Assembly (NCBI GenBank): GCA_905221605.1
Contig: CAJNDS010001003.1
Span: 1 to 43,059, forward strand
Length of the DNA: 43,059 nucleotides
Source: Symbiodinium natans
Taxonomy: Eukaryota > Sar > Dinophyceae > Suessiales > Symbiodiniaceae
Reading direction: 5' to 3'
A program made the position numbers and the translations under genes. Positions 22,093 through 32,430 of this stretch are shown here, one piece after another. Under the pieces are notes generated by a model. It did not search any database and was not told the DNA's origin. It worked only from the letters and a program-made list of their open reading frames with translations. The first letter of the stretch is position 1. Each line of letters opens with the position of its first letter.

Positions 22093-23990
22093 AAAAGCGC
22101 CAAAGGAAGCAAAGGAAAGGAAGGAAAGGAAGGAAAGGAAGGAAAGGAAGGAAAGGAAAGGAAGGAAAGGAAGGAAAGGAAAGGAAGGAAAGGAAGGAAA
22201 GGAAGGAAAGGAAGGAAAGGAAGGAAAGGAAGGAAAGGAAGGAAAGGAAAGGAAAGGAAAGGAAAGGAAAGGAAAGGAAAGGAAAGGAAAGGAAGGAAAG
22301 GAAAGGAAAGGAAAGGAAAGGAAGGCAAGGAAAGAAAGGAAGGAAGGAAAGGGAGGAAAGGGAGGAAAGGGGAGGAAAGGGGAGGAAAGGGGAGGAAAGG
22401 GGAGGAAAGGGGAGGAAAGGGGGGGAAAGGGGAGGAAAGGGAGAAAAAGAAGGAAAGGCAGGAAAGGAAGGGGAAAGGAGAAAGGAAGGAAGAAAGGAAG
22501 GAAGGAAGTAAGAAAGGAAGAAAGGAAAGAAGAAAGGAAGGAAGGAAGCAAGGAAGGAAGAATCGAAGGAAGGAAAGGAACGGAAGGAAATGAAAGAAAA
22601 GGAAAGAAAACGGAAGGAGAAAGGAAAGGAGAAAGGGAAGGAGCAAGGGAAGGAGCAAGGGAAGGAGCAAGAAAAGGTGCAAGGGAAGGTGCAAGGAAAG
22701 GAGAAAGGAAAGAATAAAGGAAAGAAGAAAGTAAAGAAAAAAGGAAAGAAGTAAGGAAAGAAGAAGGGAAAGAAGAAGGAAAGAAGAAAGGAAAGAAGAA
22801 AGGAAAGAAGAAAGCAAAAAAGAAAGGAAAGAAGAAAGCAAAGAAGAAAGCAAAGAAGAAAGCAAAGAAGAAAGCAAAGAAGAAAGCAAAGAAGAAAGGA
22901 AAGAAGAAAGCAAAGAAGAAAGGAAAGAAGAAAGGAAAGAAGAAAGGAAAGAAGAAAGGAAAGGAAGGAAGGAAGCATCGAAGGAACTAACGGAACGTAA
23001 GGAAAGGAAAGGATTTGAAGGAAACGGAAAAGGGTAAAGGGAAAGGGGAAAAAGGGGAGAGAAAGGGGAAAAGGGGAAAAGGTTAAAAGGGGAAAAGGTG
23101 AAAGGGGAAAAGGAGAAAAGGGGAAAAGGGGAAAAGGAGAAAAGGGGAAAAGGGGAAAAGGTGAAAAGGGAAAAAGGGTAAAAGGGGAAAAGGGTAAAGG
23201 TGAAAGGGTGGGAAAAGAAAAAGGAAGTTAAAACGAAAAAAGAAAAAATGAAAGACTAACACAAAAAAACAACAAGAGGCAAAAGGAAATGATAAAGGAA
23301 AGGAGAAAGGAAAGGAAAAGTGAGAACGACAAATGAGAAGGGAAAGGAAAAGAAAAGGAAAAAGTAAAGGAATATAAGGAAAGGAAAAGGAAAGGAACAA
23401 GGAACTGCAAAAGGAAAAGGAAGGGAAAAAATAAAGGAACAACGTTGAACAAGGTAAGGAAAAAAGTACGGAGTAAAGGAAAAGCAAAAGGAAACGGAAA
23501 AGTAAAGGAAAGGATAAAAGAAAGGAGGAAGGACAGCAGGAAGGACAGGAGGAAGGAAAGGAGGAAGGAAAGGAGGAAGGAAAGGAGCAAGGACAGGAGC
23601 AAGGACAGGAGGAAGGAAAGGATAGGAGGAAGGAAATGAGGAAGGAAAGGAGCAAGGGCAGGAGGAAGGAAAGGAGGAAGGAAAGGAGGAAGGAAAGGAA
23701 GAAGGAAAGGAGGAAGGAAAGGAATCATGAAAGGAGTAAGGAAATAAGGAAAGGAGCAAGGAAAGGAGCAAGGAAAGGAGCAAGGAAAGGCGGAAGGAAA
23801 GGAAAAGAAAAAAGTGAAGGGAAGGGAAGGAAGGAATGGAGGAAGAAAAGAAGGAGAAGGAAGGAAGGAAGAAAGGAAGGAAGCAAGGAAGTAAGGAAGG
23901 AAGAACAATAAAGACAAAGTAAGAAAGGATGAACGGAAGAAAGGAATGAAGGAAAAAATAACGAACGAAGGAAGAAAGCATGGAAGACTG
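22093..23990. repeat. 1.9-kb polypurine (GGAAA/GGAAG-type) repeat tract
   Basis: The plus strand is almost entirely A and G, with only scattered C or T. The unit changes along the tract: GGAAAGGAAG-like at 22105-22360, GGAAAGGGGAGGA-like at 22360-22440, GGAAAGAAGAAA-like at 22740-22970, GGGGAAAAGG-like at 23040-23200 and AAGGAAAGGAGGAAGG-like at 23520-23800. Because purine-only DNA contains few stops on either strand, long frames of Lys/Arg/Gly/Glu or Ser/Phe/Leu run through it; these are not genes. It lies just upstream of the RCC1-type gene. Confidence 0.95.
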
Positions 23991-24639
23991 GATAAAATAG
24001 CCTGACAATATAGCAAGTGCATGCAGCTAGAAATCGAAGAGTTCTTTTGAGAGAAGTATAGTTTAATTACCGCTAATAGCATTATGAATATGTAAGGTAT
24101 TTAATTTGCCCACAATGCCAGGTCTAAAAATGGTGCTAGGCTACACCGCCCTGCGGATTTGCAACATGCATTTGATGCCATTGGCGCTTGGGGGGCCCGG
24201 TTGGAGATTCTGCTTGGTTGTAATTTGTAAGACACGTAGGTACAATTTTTTCTCCACGCCGCACAGAGACGGAAAGCATGCTCCACCAGCGACGCGCCAA
24301 CGCTGTTCGCGCAGGGCGACCAAGCGCCGAATCAGCTTCACCTCGTACCACCGCCCGAGGACGCATAGGCTCTGTGCGCCGGACCGGCCACCAGTTTTTT
24401 TAAGCTGCTTTTTTTGCCACCAGTGCCGGGAAGGTGGCGCTCGCGCTGTCTGTCGCCGCTGCGGCCGGGAGAGGGCGCGCTGTCGCGGTGCAAAAGCGAC
24501 GCGAGCTGGACGCGAGGGTAAATTCGAGCAAAAGGCGAAACCGAGCGGCGTGGCCCCGTAGGCCGTAGGCCTGCGGTCCTCGGGAGCTACCCGGCGCGGT
24601 GGCCGTCTGCTGCCCGCGTCCTCCTGGCGCGGCCGACAT
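23991..24639. other. Spacer between polypurine tract and LINE block
   Basis: AT-rich at 23991-24110, then increasingly GC-rich from 24280. Open frames on both strands at 24141-24881 have Arg/Pro/Ala-rich composition typical of GC-rich non-coding DNA. The GC-rich end (24400-24640) may be a decayed upstream part of the adjoining LINE-A fragment. Confidence 0.4.
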
Positions 24640-25040
24640 CTCCAAAAACCACCCTCGCGTACCCTCTCTCCCGGGTTCTCCTGTTGCGCACACTTCGCCT
24701 CCCGCTCCCCTTGACGGCTACGTGCGAGGCGAGGCCCCCTGGAGCATGAGGCGGCTCGAGTCTGCAGGGAAGCTGGGGCTCGCGTGCGTGATCTCAACCT
24801 TGACGCAGCCCGCCAGGATGAACAACGGATCGCATGGCCTTCCCATTTGGGGCGGCGCCCAAGTCGCAGGCGACACAACACTCATGTCTCCCCTCACGGC
24901 TGCTGGGCCCCCCCGCCAAGAAGGTGGCAGCGCAGCCGGGGCGGCACTCCGCATCGCGCGCCGGCGAAGCTCCGCACCTACCATGTGCGCAGCCGCTTCT
25001 GCATACGTGCTACGCTGGTCTGCACTCATCTCGTTTGCAG
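24640..25040 (+). pseudogene. Decayed LINE-A C-terminal fragment
   Basis: Three short stretches in different frames match, in order, the C-terminal domain of the LINE-A copy at 30.5-31.4 kb. YPLSRVLLLRTLRLPLPL (near 24660) corresponds to the FRVFLLRRLRLALPL stretch there. RDLNLDAARQ (near 24787) corresponds to ADMNIDVPVAD. GLPIWGGAQVAGDTTLMSPL (near 24838) corresponds to GLPLWHGAQLALDATLVSPL. At least two frameshifts and one stop separate them. This identifies the same retrotransposon family. The fragment ends close to the start of LINE-B. Confidence 0.65.
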
Positions 25041-25084
25041 TGCACACCTGGAAGCAATTCGGGGGAACTTCCAAACTCTCTGGC

Positions 25085-26353
25085 GTCTGGGGTGTCTGTC
25101 GTGAACGGCCATCGCACAAACTGTAACGTTGTTCCGGAGTGTGATGGTCAAATAGAAAGTGGACGCATCGCGTCATTGCAAAACTTGCCACGCCTGGTTG
25201 AGGAATTGATTCAAGGTCAGGCCCAATTGCAGCACACGCTCTCCACACTGTCCAGTCGCTTGGATCTTTTCTGTTCGGTTCCTCCGGTCTCCTCTGCTTC
25301 GAATCCCGTTGCGCAGGGTGCGCAAGCGCCAGGTGCTCATCCGCCTCCGGGTCAGCATGACGCTCGCGTGCCACCGGTTCCTCCGCCTCCTCCTGCGCGG
25401 GTAGCCCTGTCTCGCGTGAACATGCCGACACCAACCACGCAGAGCTCGCGCCGGATGTGCGTGTTTGTCGACGCGCCAATTGCCGTAATGCATGTGCAGA
25501 TGCATGTCGCACGGGTTTTTGCCCTTCTCATTGCTCCAGCCGACGTTGTCCATGGAATGTCAGCTTGGCAGATGCCCCTGCTGCGGCCGCTGTGCAGTCG
25601 CCCCGCTCCTGTCGACGGCCGGGTTGTCAGGGTGTTGTTGCCACTTCCTGTCGAACAGGCTTCTGTGCTGCCCACTGCTTCAGCCCGTGTTGTTCTTGCA
25701 CACAAGGGCCCCCGCGCCATTGCGGCACGTCGGTGCCCACGGCTCCACCAACCCAAGCGTGCCGCCGTCACGATTGCGACTCTGAAGTTGGACCCAATTG
25801 TTATTCAGGCTACTGCGCGTTCCACTGTTATAGCCGAAGCTGCGCGTGCAGGACACGGCTGCACTCTATCCCTGCGCAACCTCCTGATCGTAACGTACCG
25901 CCGCGTCGACGCGTGTGTAGCCATGACAACTGTGGTCCAGTCGAAGTGCCGAACAGGATTTTGTCCGCAGCACTGTGCTCGGTATGCTAGCACAAGTTGC
26001 CCTTGTCACGATGCCCCTCTCGCACGTCGTTGCCGGCGTCATGGCTGCGCCGGGCTTGTTGCGGATGCTTGTCGGACCGGCTACAGTACTGTGAAGCACA
26101 CTGTGTCAGTCCTAGGTGCTGCGGTCAGTCGAATAGTCGTTCTGGGCACCCGTGGACCTCCTCCGTTATCGAGGCCCCTTTGCGGCGCTATCTCTTTGAG
26201 ATGTGTTCCGGCCTGCCCGATCATGTAGATCATCTTCCTGCTCATATTCGCACATCTCTTGAAGAGTTACGCACCTTTGCCCAGGAAGATGTGTCGGGAA
26301 ACGGGGGCGGCCCTCGTCGTATTCGTCAACACCGCGGGGGCCGCACTATCTGA
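25085..26353 (+). pseudogene. LINE-B ORF1: coiled coil plus five Cys/His repeats, frameshifted
   Basis: The N-terminal part (about 25150-25275) reads IASLQNLPRLVEELIQGQAQ and continues with heptad-like leucines, suggesting a trimerising or dimerising helix as in other LINE ORF1 proteins. A Pro-rich linker follows. From 25466 five units of about 30 residues occur, for example CRRPGCQGVVATSC then CRTGFCAAHCFSPCCSC. The consensus is C-x4-C-x7-C-x4-C-x2-H-C-x3/4-C. Units 1-3 lie in one frame; units 4 and 5 cross frame changes near 25960 and 26090. The last part reads LEELRTFAQEDVSGNGGGPR and stops at 26353. The Cys/His pattern suggests zinc and nucleic-acid binding (inference). Confidence 0.7.
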
Positions 26354-29300
26354 GTTTGGCGCTTTTGAATTGCAACCGACTGTGGTTGCCGAGCGGATCG
26401 GAGCACGCTGCTTTCCATGGTTTGACCGGCTTGTTGCAAACTTGGAATGTTGACCTTGTGTGCGTCCAGGAAACGCGTGCCCCTGCCGGAGCAGCTTTAC
26501 CAGTTGATCAGCCATACGTGCATGATGGGCCTCAAGGTGTTCATGGCTGTTAGGCTGGTTCCCTTGTCAATGGGGCGTCATCCTCGGCGCCAGTTTCGCT
26601 CCACGCTGCCTCATCACGTTTGAGATGGAGATGCTTCGCCCCGCAATCCAATACGACTCATCCCATTTTGGTTTGTAATTTTTACGCGCCTCACGTTGGC
26701 ATGCCTGTGGCTGTGCGTGTGAACTTTTGGCACGAACTTCGCGCGTCAATTCAGGAAGTCCTTCGCCTCCACCCGCGTTGCCAATTATTGCTAGCTGGCG
26801 ATTCCAATGTGTATATGGGAGAAGTTATGGGGTCGGCGCGTGAGCGCTCCTGCGAGCGGCAGCTCCGTGAGCTAATCCGTGGCATTTGTGCGGACTTTCA
26901 ACTCGTTATCGCGAATCCCCTTCGGGGTCCCAGAGAGACGGGTCCTTGAACGATCGTGTGTCACGATCAGAAAGAATTGAAAGTGAAACAATATGTACAT
27001 GATCAAACACAAACATCAAGGAATGCGACGTGAATCAACCATATCAAAACCATCGCTCTGGCTCAAGCATCGACTTGGTCGCAAACGTTGGACGTGTGTG
27101 ATGTTGTTGTGCACGATGGTTCTTCATGCGGGTGCCCTGAAAGCTCATGCTGTCCCGTCCTCGGCAGCGACCATAAGGTCCTCACCTTCCAAGTGAAGGT
27201 GTCCGCGCCTCCTGTTGAGGATGCTTCTCCAAGTTCTTCCGCCTACGTCGAGAAAACCCATGCTGTACTGTTGCTGATCGTCGTGTGATGTTGGACATCC
27301 TTTACGGTGAATTCGTTTCCATGTTATGGCATTCGTGTGCTCCCACCTTGCATCCTGAACGAGTGGGCCGCCGTCCTCAACCGGATTGGTGGGACGGAGA
27401 ATGTTATGATGCCATGGTTGGTAAAAATGCTGCGTGGCGTCGTTGGTGCTGCGAACGCACCCCTGCTGCCCAGCAGGCCTTGCGCGCGAAAAGGCTCCAC
27501 TTTCACCATTTGGTTCGCAAAAAGAAAGCAATCTTTTGGCACACGTGGCTTCAATCCCAGGAGCACGCCACGCAATCGAATCCGTGCATTGCTGCCAGGA
27601 ACATTCGGCGACAACTTGGAACCTCCAGGCACTCTGTCCCGCGCTGCATGCGTTCTGCGTCGCCCGAGTGCAATTACGTTGAGGGCGAAGCTTGCTTGGA
27701 GGCCTGGCGTTGTCACTTTCGCGATGTCCCGGCTTCCGCCGTGCCAGGCCCTCGCGAGAGCGGGGTTGATGCCCAGATCTCCGTCGGTTGCGTGAACAAA
27801 CGGCTTGTACGACCGGCCGGTTGGATTATCCGCTCTCTGAACCCGAACTTGTGCAAGTTCTTCAAGAACTGCCTTGAAGAAAGCGCCGGGTCCCGACGGC
27901 TTGACATATGAGGCCTTTAAGGTTGATGACGGCATTCTTCGTTCGGCGTTATTGTCTTTCTTTGAGCTCGTTCGGTTCTGGGCTGTTGTCCCCTCGGTGT
28001 GGCGGACTGCTATTGTCAAGCCCTTGCATAAACCGGTTCGGCCGAGGAATTCACAAATTATCGACCCATAAGTTTGTTGTGTTGCGCATCAAAAAATTTT
28101 CGAGAGATTGTTGTTACAGCGCCTGTTGCCACATGTCAGCCCGGGTGCTGAAGAACACGTTCACACTCTTGCTGAATGTCTACGCCTCAGGGCCCGCAAG
28201 CGCACGTTCTGCGCCTTCGTCGATGTGCGTAAAGCGTTTGATGTCGCTTGGAGGGATGCGGTCAAGGTTAGGTTAGCTGATTTGGGTGTCACAGGCTCCA
28301 TTTGGAAAGTGTTGGACGATCTTCTGACTGACACGTCCGCGCGTGTTGCGGTGAATGGATCCATGTCTCAGCCCTGGTCGGAAACCGCTGGCGTCCGTCA
28401 AGGCAGTGTTTTGGGCCCACTCCTTTTCAACATCTTGTTTGACAGCATTTCCGCAGCTGTCCGTGCCGCGTGCCCTGGTGTTGCCCTCGGCGGCAGCGGC
28501 TCGCTCAGGCTCACGCTGCTGCTTTACGCTGATGACTTGGTTGTGTTGGCTGAGAACCCTCGAGATTTGCAGCGGGCCCTGGATGCCATTGAAGCTTGGG
28601 GATCCAGTTGGAGATTCTCTGTTGGCATAGGGCCTGAGAAAACTGCTGTTCTTGTTGTGGGTTGTAAGGGCGCCCAATTTTCACTTCCGCCTGCAAGGCG
28701 CTGACGTGCCAGTGGTTTCAAAGTACTGTTACCTTGGTGTTTTGTTTCAATCATCGAGGGCATGGTCAAAGCATGGCCGTCGGCTTTATGAAAAGAGTAA
28801 CCGCAAATTTCATCCATTCCTCGCCTGGGCCGAGAATCGTCAGTTGCCCACCGGGTTTCGCCGCAGTTTGTTTCAATCATACGTTCTCCCGTCGATGCTC
28901 TACGGCTCCCAATTTCTGAGTGCTGCTTCCATCTCTTTCTTTGTTGGATACCAAGCTGCGGCAATGGGGTCGTCGTCTGTTGCAGTGGCCTGCCGGGGCT
29001 CCAGGTGCAGCTGTGCTGGGCGAATTGGGCTGGGTTTCTTTTGCCTTTGAGGTTTTCAGGGCTCAGTTCGGTTTGGGCGCCTGTCCTCTGTGCATCCTGA
29101 TGGCGCTCATCGAGGTCTGGCTGCTCGTGTATTTCGCTATGCCCTAAGGCGGCAGGGTTCTTGGGCCCAGCAAGTGTCCACTAGTTTGTGCGAGAACGGT
29201 ATTGATATGCCACACTTGTGGGGGGTGTCGCGCAGCCCGCGCGCTCTTGCTGTGTGGCAACGTCGCTGCATGCGCCCCGCCTTGCATAGGAATGCAGTGG

Positions 29301-29725
29301 CTGCCTGCCGTAACGAAGTTGCGGCTATGCCTTCGCTCCGCTTGTTTGCCCAGTGCCACAGCCACATGACCTTTTGCTCATATGTCCACAACTCTCGCTT
29401 GCAATCATCAGTTGTGCGTGTGAGTGGTCATTAGCACGCTCGTCATCGGTCTCAGAATTTGCCGTGCCTATGCGGCGATGACGACTGGAGCTTTCTTCAC
29501 GCAACGCGCGTTTGCCCGATTTTCGCATCCTGGAGGGATGTGTGGCTGCGGCGCTGTGAAGCGGCAGGTGTGCATGGAGTCGAGCAGTTTGCTGACGCTG
29601 CCTTCTTGCAGCTGCTCTTTACGCCGCATGACCGGCGCAACTCCATTAGTCTCATGTCTGCCCACTTGAGCTTTGTGGCAGCCGTGTGTCAAGCCCAGCG
29701 TTCCGTTCCCTGCTGGACGGTCTGA
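26354..29725 (+). pseudogene. LINE-B ORF2: endonuclease-reverse transcriptase, frameshifted
   Basis: It starts right after the ORF1 stop with LALLNCNRLWLP, the usual opening of an APE-type endonuclease. Catalytic landmarks are VQET (26464-26475), GDSN (26798-26809) and SDH (about 27166-27174). A Trp/Arg-rich linker includes DWWDGECYDAM. The reverse transcriptase has KKAPGPDGLTYEAF, motif A FVDVRKAFDVAW (about 28216), GVRQGSVLGPLLFNILFDSI and the catalytic YADD at 28525-28536. The thumb region includes KYCYLGVLFQ. Near the C-terminus a CLCGDDDW...HATRVCPIF pattern is a typical LINE Cys/His finger. The stop is at 29725. Frame changes occur in the endonuclease, the linker, before motif A and twice after the thumb region. 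Confidence 0.85.
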
Positions 29726-29829
29726 GCGTGTAATTCTGAATGCTGTTAGTCTGAGTTAGAACCAGACGCCGCTGCCTGGCTCCAAGAACCATCCCAAGTG
29801 ACCACCATACCATACCAACCCTGAGGCAC

Positions 29830-30469
29830 TATGCAGATCGCGTTGCGCCGGCGCCTCCATCTCACGCTCCAGCTCACCCTACGCCGGTGGGGAACTCCGA
29901 GTGCCGCTGAGCCGGCGGCCGCCATACGGCACACACTGCCCAAAACGCCGCAGGCGCGCGTGCTGAGCCGCACTGCGGAGACCCAGCCCGCCATGACGCA
30001 ACGCCAGCTGCGCACGCAGAGCTGTTGTGGGTGGCAGGCCGGCGGCTGCATCTGCGAACCGAAGAACATCAAGGCGAGGACAGCAGTGTCATGCGCAGCA
30101 GCATAGGTGCGTGTGCTAAGTGGCGGAAGTGTGCGCAAAAAGGTACCGAGCACGAGGAGCAGCGCTGTAGGACAGTAGCAACCACGCAACTTGGGTGTCC
30201 TCGACCAAGGGCGGAGCTCAGTTTGGCTAGCCAGGACTGACTCGCTGCCTTGAAGCGCAACCGAGCATGGGACCACAAGTAATGCTCAGGCGATGGTACA
30301 GGTGCGAGAATGTCATCAAGGTATGCCAGCAGCTGCTTGTCCTCATGCAACTTGGCCTGAAGGGCGCGCAGCGCCTGTGTGGCCGGCAGTCCTCGACGTC
30401 GCGGCCGCTCCCCCAGCACGAGAGGGAGGGCATGATGCTGGCAATGCCTTGCGGGGCTGGCAGCGGCGA
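29830..30469 (-). mobile_element. Antisense LINE-A copy, 3' part of reverse transcriptase
   Basis: The minus strand reads LQAKLHEDKQLLAYLDDILA with the catalytic YLDD at 30324-30313. Further downstream is RAQLALRHGGLGLRSAAQHA (about 30020-29945), a segment typical of the region after the reverse transcriptase palm in dinoflagellate LINEs. Several frame changes are needed. It is the continuation of the minus-strand copy at 31459-32430, separated from it by the plus-strand insertion. It fades out about 100 bp from the end of LINE-B. Confidence 0.65.
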
Positions 30470-31458
30470 GCCGCCCGTGCGTGCGATGAGCGCGCGTGTG
30501 AGACGCACCTTTCTGACCTTCCACCTGCGTCCCGCGCGCTGCTGCTCTCGCAAGCAGGGCCTCACTCTGCTCGCGCCTTCACCGTTTCGCCCACCCACGA
30601 GGCCGTGCGCATACCCAGTGCTCAGTTCCGTGTCTTTCTACTCCGGCGGCTGCGCCTGGCCCTCCCACTCGCTCCGCGGTCCTGCAGCTGTGGGGGTCGG
30701 CTGGACCCCCTTGGCGACCACCGGGCTGCCTGCGCCACGTCGGGGGTCCTCGCCGCGCGCGCCGCGCCGCTGGAACGAGCGGTCGCGCGCGTTTGCCGTG
30801 AGGGTGGCGCTCGCGTCGCGAGGAATGTGCGTGTCGCGGACATGAACATTGATGTGCCCGTCGCTGATGACCGGCGGATTGAAGTGGTCGCCAACGGGCT
30901 CCCCCTGTGGCACGGTGCGCAACTCGCCCTCGATGCCACCCTCGTGTCGCCGCTGACGCGTGCAGGGGAACCCCACCCACGGGCTGACGTCGAGCCTGGC
31001 CACTGCGTCGCCGCGGCAGCGAGGCGCAAGAGGCAAGGCACGTATCCGGAACTGCAGCGGGCACGGCGCTGCCGCCTCGTCGTGATCGGGCTTGAGGTTG
31101 GGGGGCGCTTCGGCGCTGAAGCAGCCACCTTCCTCCGCCTGCTTGCGCGCCACCGGGCTGCGACTGTCCCGGCGCACTTGCGACCCGCGGCCCGAGCAGC
31201 ATGGATCTCCCGCTGGACTGCGCTGCTCGCAGTCGCGGCGCAGCGCTCCTTCGCCAGCTCCCTCCTTGAGCTGCCCCTGGCGGGCGAGGCCAACGGCGAC
31301 GACAGCGAACCCGAGCTTCATGAGCTCCTCGCTGACGGGCGCTGGGAACGGCCGGTCGCTGCAAGCCGCCTCCCCGCCCGCTGACCCCTTCCCGGTGACC
31401 CCCGACTCTGTGACTTTCCGGCTGGCGGAGAAAAGGTGCGAAGAAAAAAAAAAAAAAA
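30470..31458 (+). mobile_element. 5'-truncated LINE-A insertion ending in A15
   Basis: One open frame to the stop at 31382-31384 encodes the C-terminal part of LINE-A: SRALLLSQAGPHSARAF, a Cys finger-like CSCGGRLDPLGDHRAAC, then ADMNIDVPVADDRRIEVV, GLPLWHGAQLALDATLVSPL and CRLVVIGLEVGGRFGAEAAT. A 60-bp 3' untranslated part follows and ends in 15 consecutive A (31444-31458). A 5' truncation and 3' poly(A) are what target-primed reverse transcription leaves. The 5' end is placed approximately, at the point where minus-strand similarity stops. No clear target-site duplication is visible. The open frame suggests a fairly recent insertion. Confidence 0.75.
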
Positions 31459-32430
31459 CTGTCTTCTTCCTGGTGAACTTCCCTGTGACCAGCCGTACAT
31501 TGAGGGCTGGCTATAACACATCCGGGCGAAGGGAAGGAGCTCAAGCGACTTCGCGCAGGTGTGACAGGAAGGCCAAACGTGACATGGAGTCATACGCGCT
31601 GCGGCCGTCCAAGGAGACGAGGACCGCGTCGCGGCCCTTAGCGAAGGCGGGCGAGGGCATCTGTGCCTGCCCGAGCCTGCACATCGATCCGGTACAGGCG
31701 TGTTGCCCGATCGACAACGGGGGCCCACGGCTATGCAAGCGCACGCGCCACGAGGCCTCGAAACGCGTCGCCCGTGGATATGCTGCACACTCCAGCGTCG
31801 GGTTGGCGTAAAACTGTGAGCCGGGCTATGGCCAGTGCTGTCTGTATCACTGCCGGGAACTTTGCGCGCGCTAGTTGTTGCCGGCCTCCGCGAACAGCTC
31901 CGCAAGGAATTTGAAGTGTTTAGCCCCCGCAGTTGCCTCGCGCAAATCCACTTCGAAAGCTCGCCTTTGCGGATTGTTGCACATGCCTGATTGCGCTTGT
32001 GGGCGGCAGCCTCGTCTGGCCGAAGCTGTTGCCTTGGCGACGCGGCTAAATCGGCTAAGCAACTCGGTGCGGCCTTGGGTTCCCTCCTGTGCGGCGTGCG
32101 TAAGAAGCATGTGTGGCACGAGCATGCACAGTTTCCACGCCCGCACGGATCTAGCTGTGTCTGCGTCGCCGGCTGCTGGGCTAAGCGCGCCAGCCGCGCG
32201 GACCTTGGTGAGAGCGGGCATTAGTTTAGTGCACCACGCATCGCTGAACGCAGGAACGCCGGCGTGTATTGAAGTGTCGGCACCGGGTGTCGCAGTTCCT
32301 CTGCTCGATCGATGGAATCGAGCTGCTCCCAAGTCCGCGCCCCGTCTAGGGCAGGTGGTGGGCATTGAGTCAGGCACGTCATGGCACGTCCGACTGCTCG
32401 GAACTACTCCGCTCGCGGTTGTCACACGAG
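31459..32430 (-). mobile_element. Antisense LINE-A copy, N-terminal region and first half of reverse transcriptase
   Basis: On the minus strand a frame from 32425 to about 31900 includes WKLCMLVPHMLLTHAAQEG and the RTELLSRFSR stretch, similar in my recollection to the region before the reverse transcriptase in dinoflagellate LINEs. It is followed by SISTGDAFRGLVARALA (about 31780), QARAGTDALARL, motif A SLDGRSAYDSMSRLAFL (about 31610-31580) and LPFARMCYSQPSMYGW (about 31545-31505). Stops and frame changes separate these. The reading stops at the poly(A)/poly(T) junction and resumes at about 30430, so this and 29830-30469 were once one element. Confidence 0.7.

Larger units (their letters stand above)
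25085..29733 (+). mobile_element. LINE-B: near full-length non-LTR retrotransposon, inactivated
   Basis: The order of parts is that of a two-ORF LINE: ORF1 with a coiled-coil-like stretch and Cys/His motifs (to 26353), then an apurinic-type endonuclease, a linker, reverse transcriptase and a C-terminal Cys/His region. Reading needs several frame changes and crosses an AT-rich stretch at about 26940-27040 that disrupts the endonuclease, so the copy is dead. The left limit is set by the start of protein-like sequence and the right by the final stop at 29725; no poly(A) tail or target-site duplication is evident at either end. Orientation is opposite to the host genes. Confidence 0.8.

Noticed and set aside
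21919-24082. Long Lys/Arg/Glu-rich (plus) and Ser/Phe/Leu-rich (minus) frames up to about 300 codons
   Set aside because: They are by-products of the polypurine repeat, which contains almost no stop codons on either strand.
24141-24881. 246-codon minus-strand frame
   Set aside because: Arg/Pro/Ala-rich composition of GC-rich DNA; the plus strand of its right part is recognisable LINE-A sequence.
27058-27068. CTGGCTCAAG, another partial spliced-leader match
   Set aside because: It lies inside LINE-B endonuclease sequence and lacks the rest of the leader.
30579-31544. Three overlapping minus-strand frames of 220-320 codons
   Set aside because: They are opposite-strand shadows of the well-supported LINE-A C-terminal frame.
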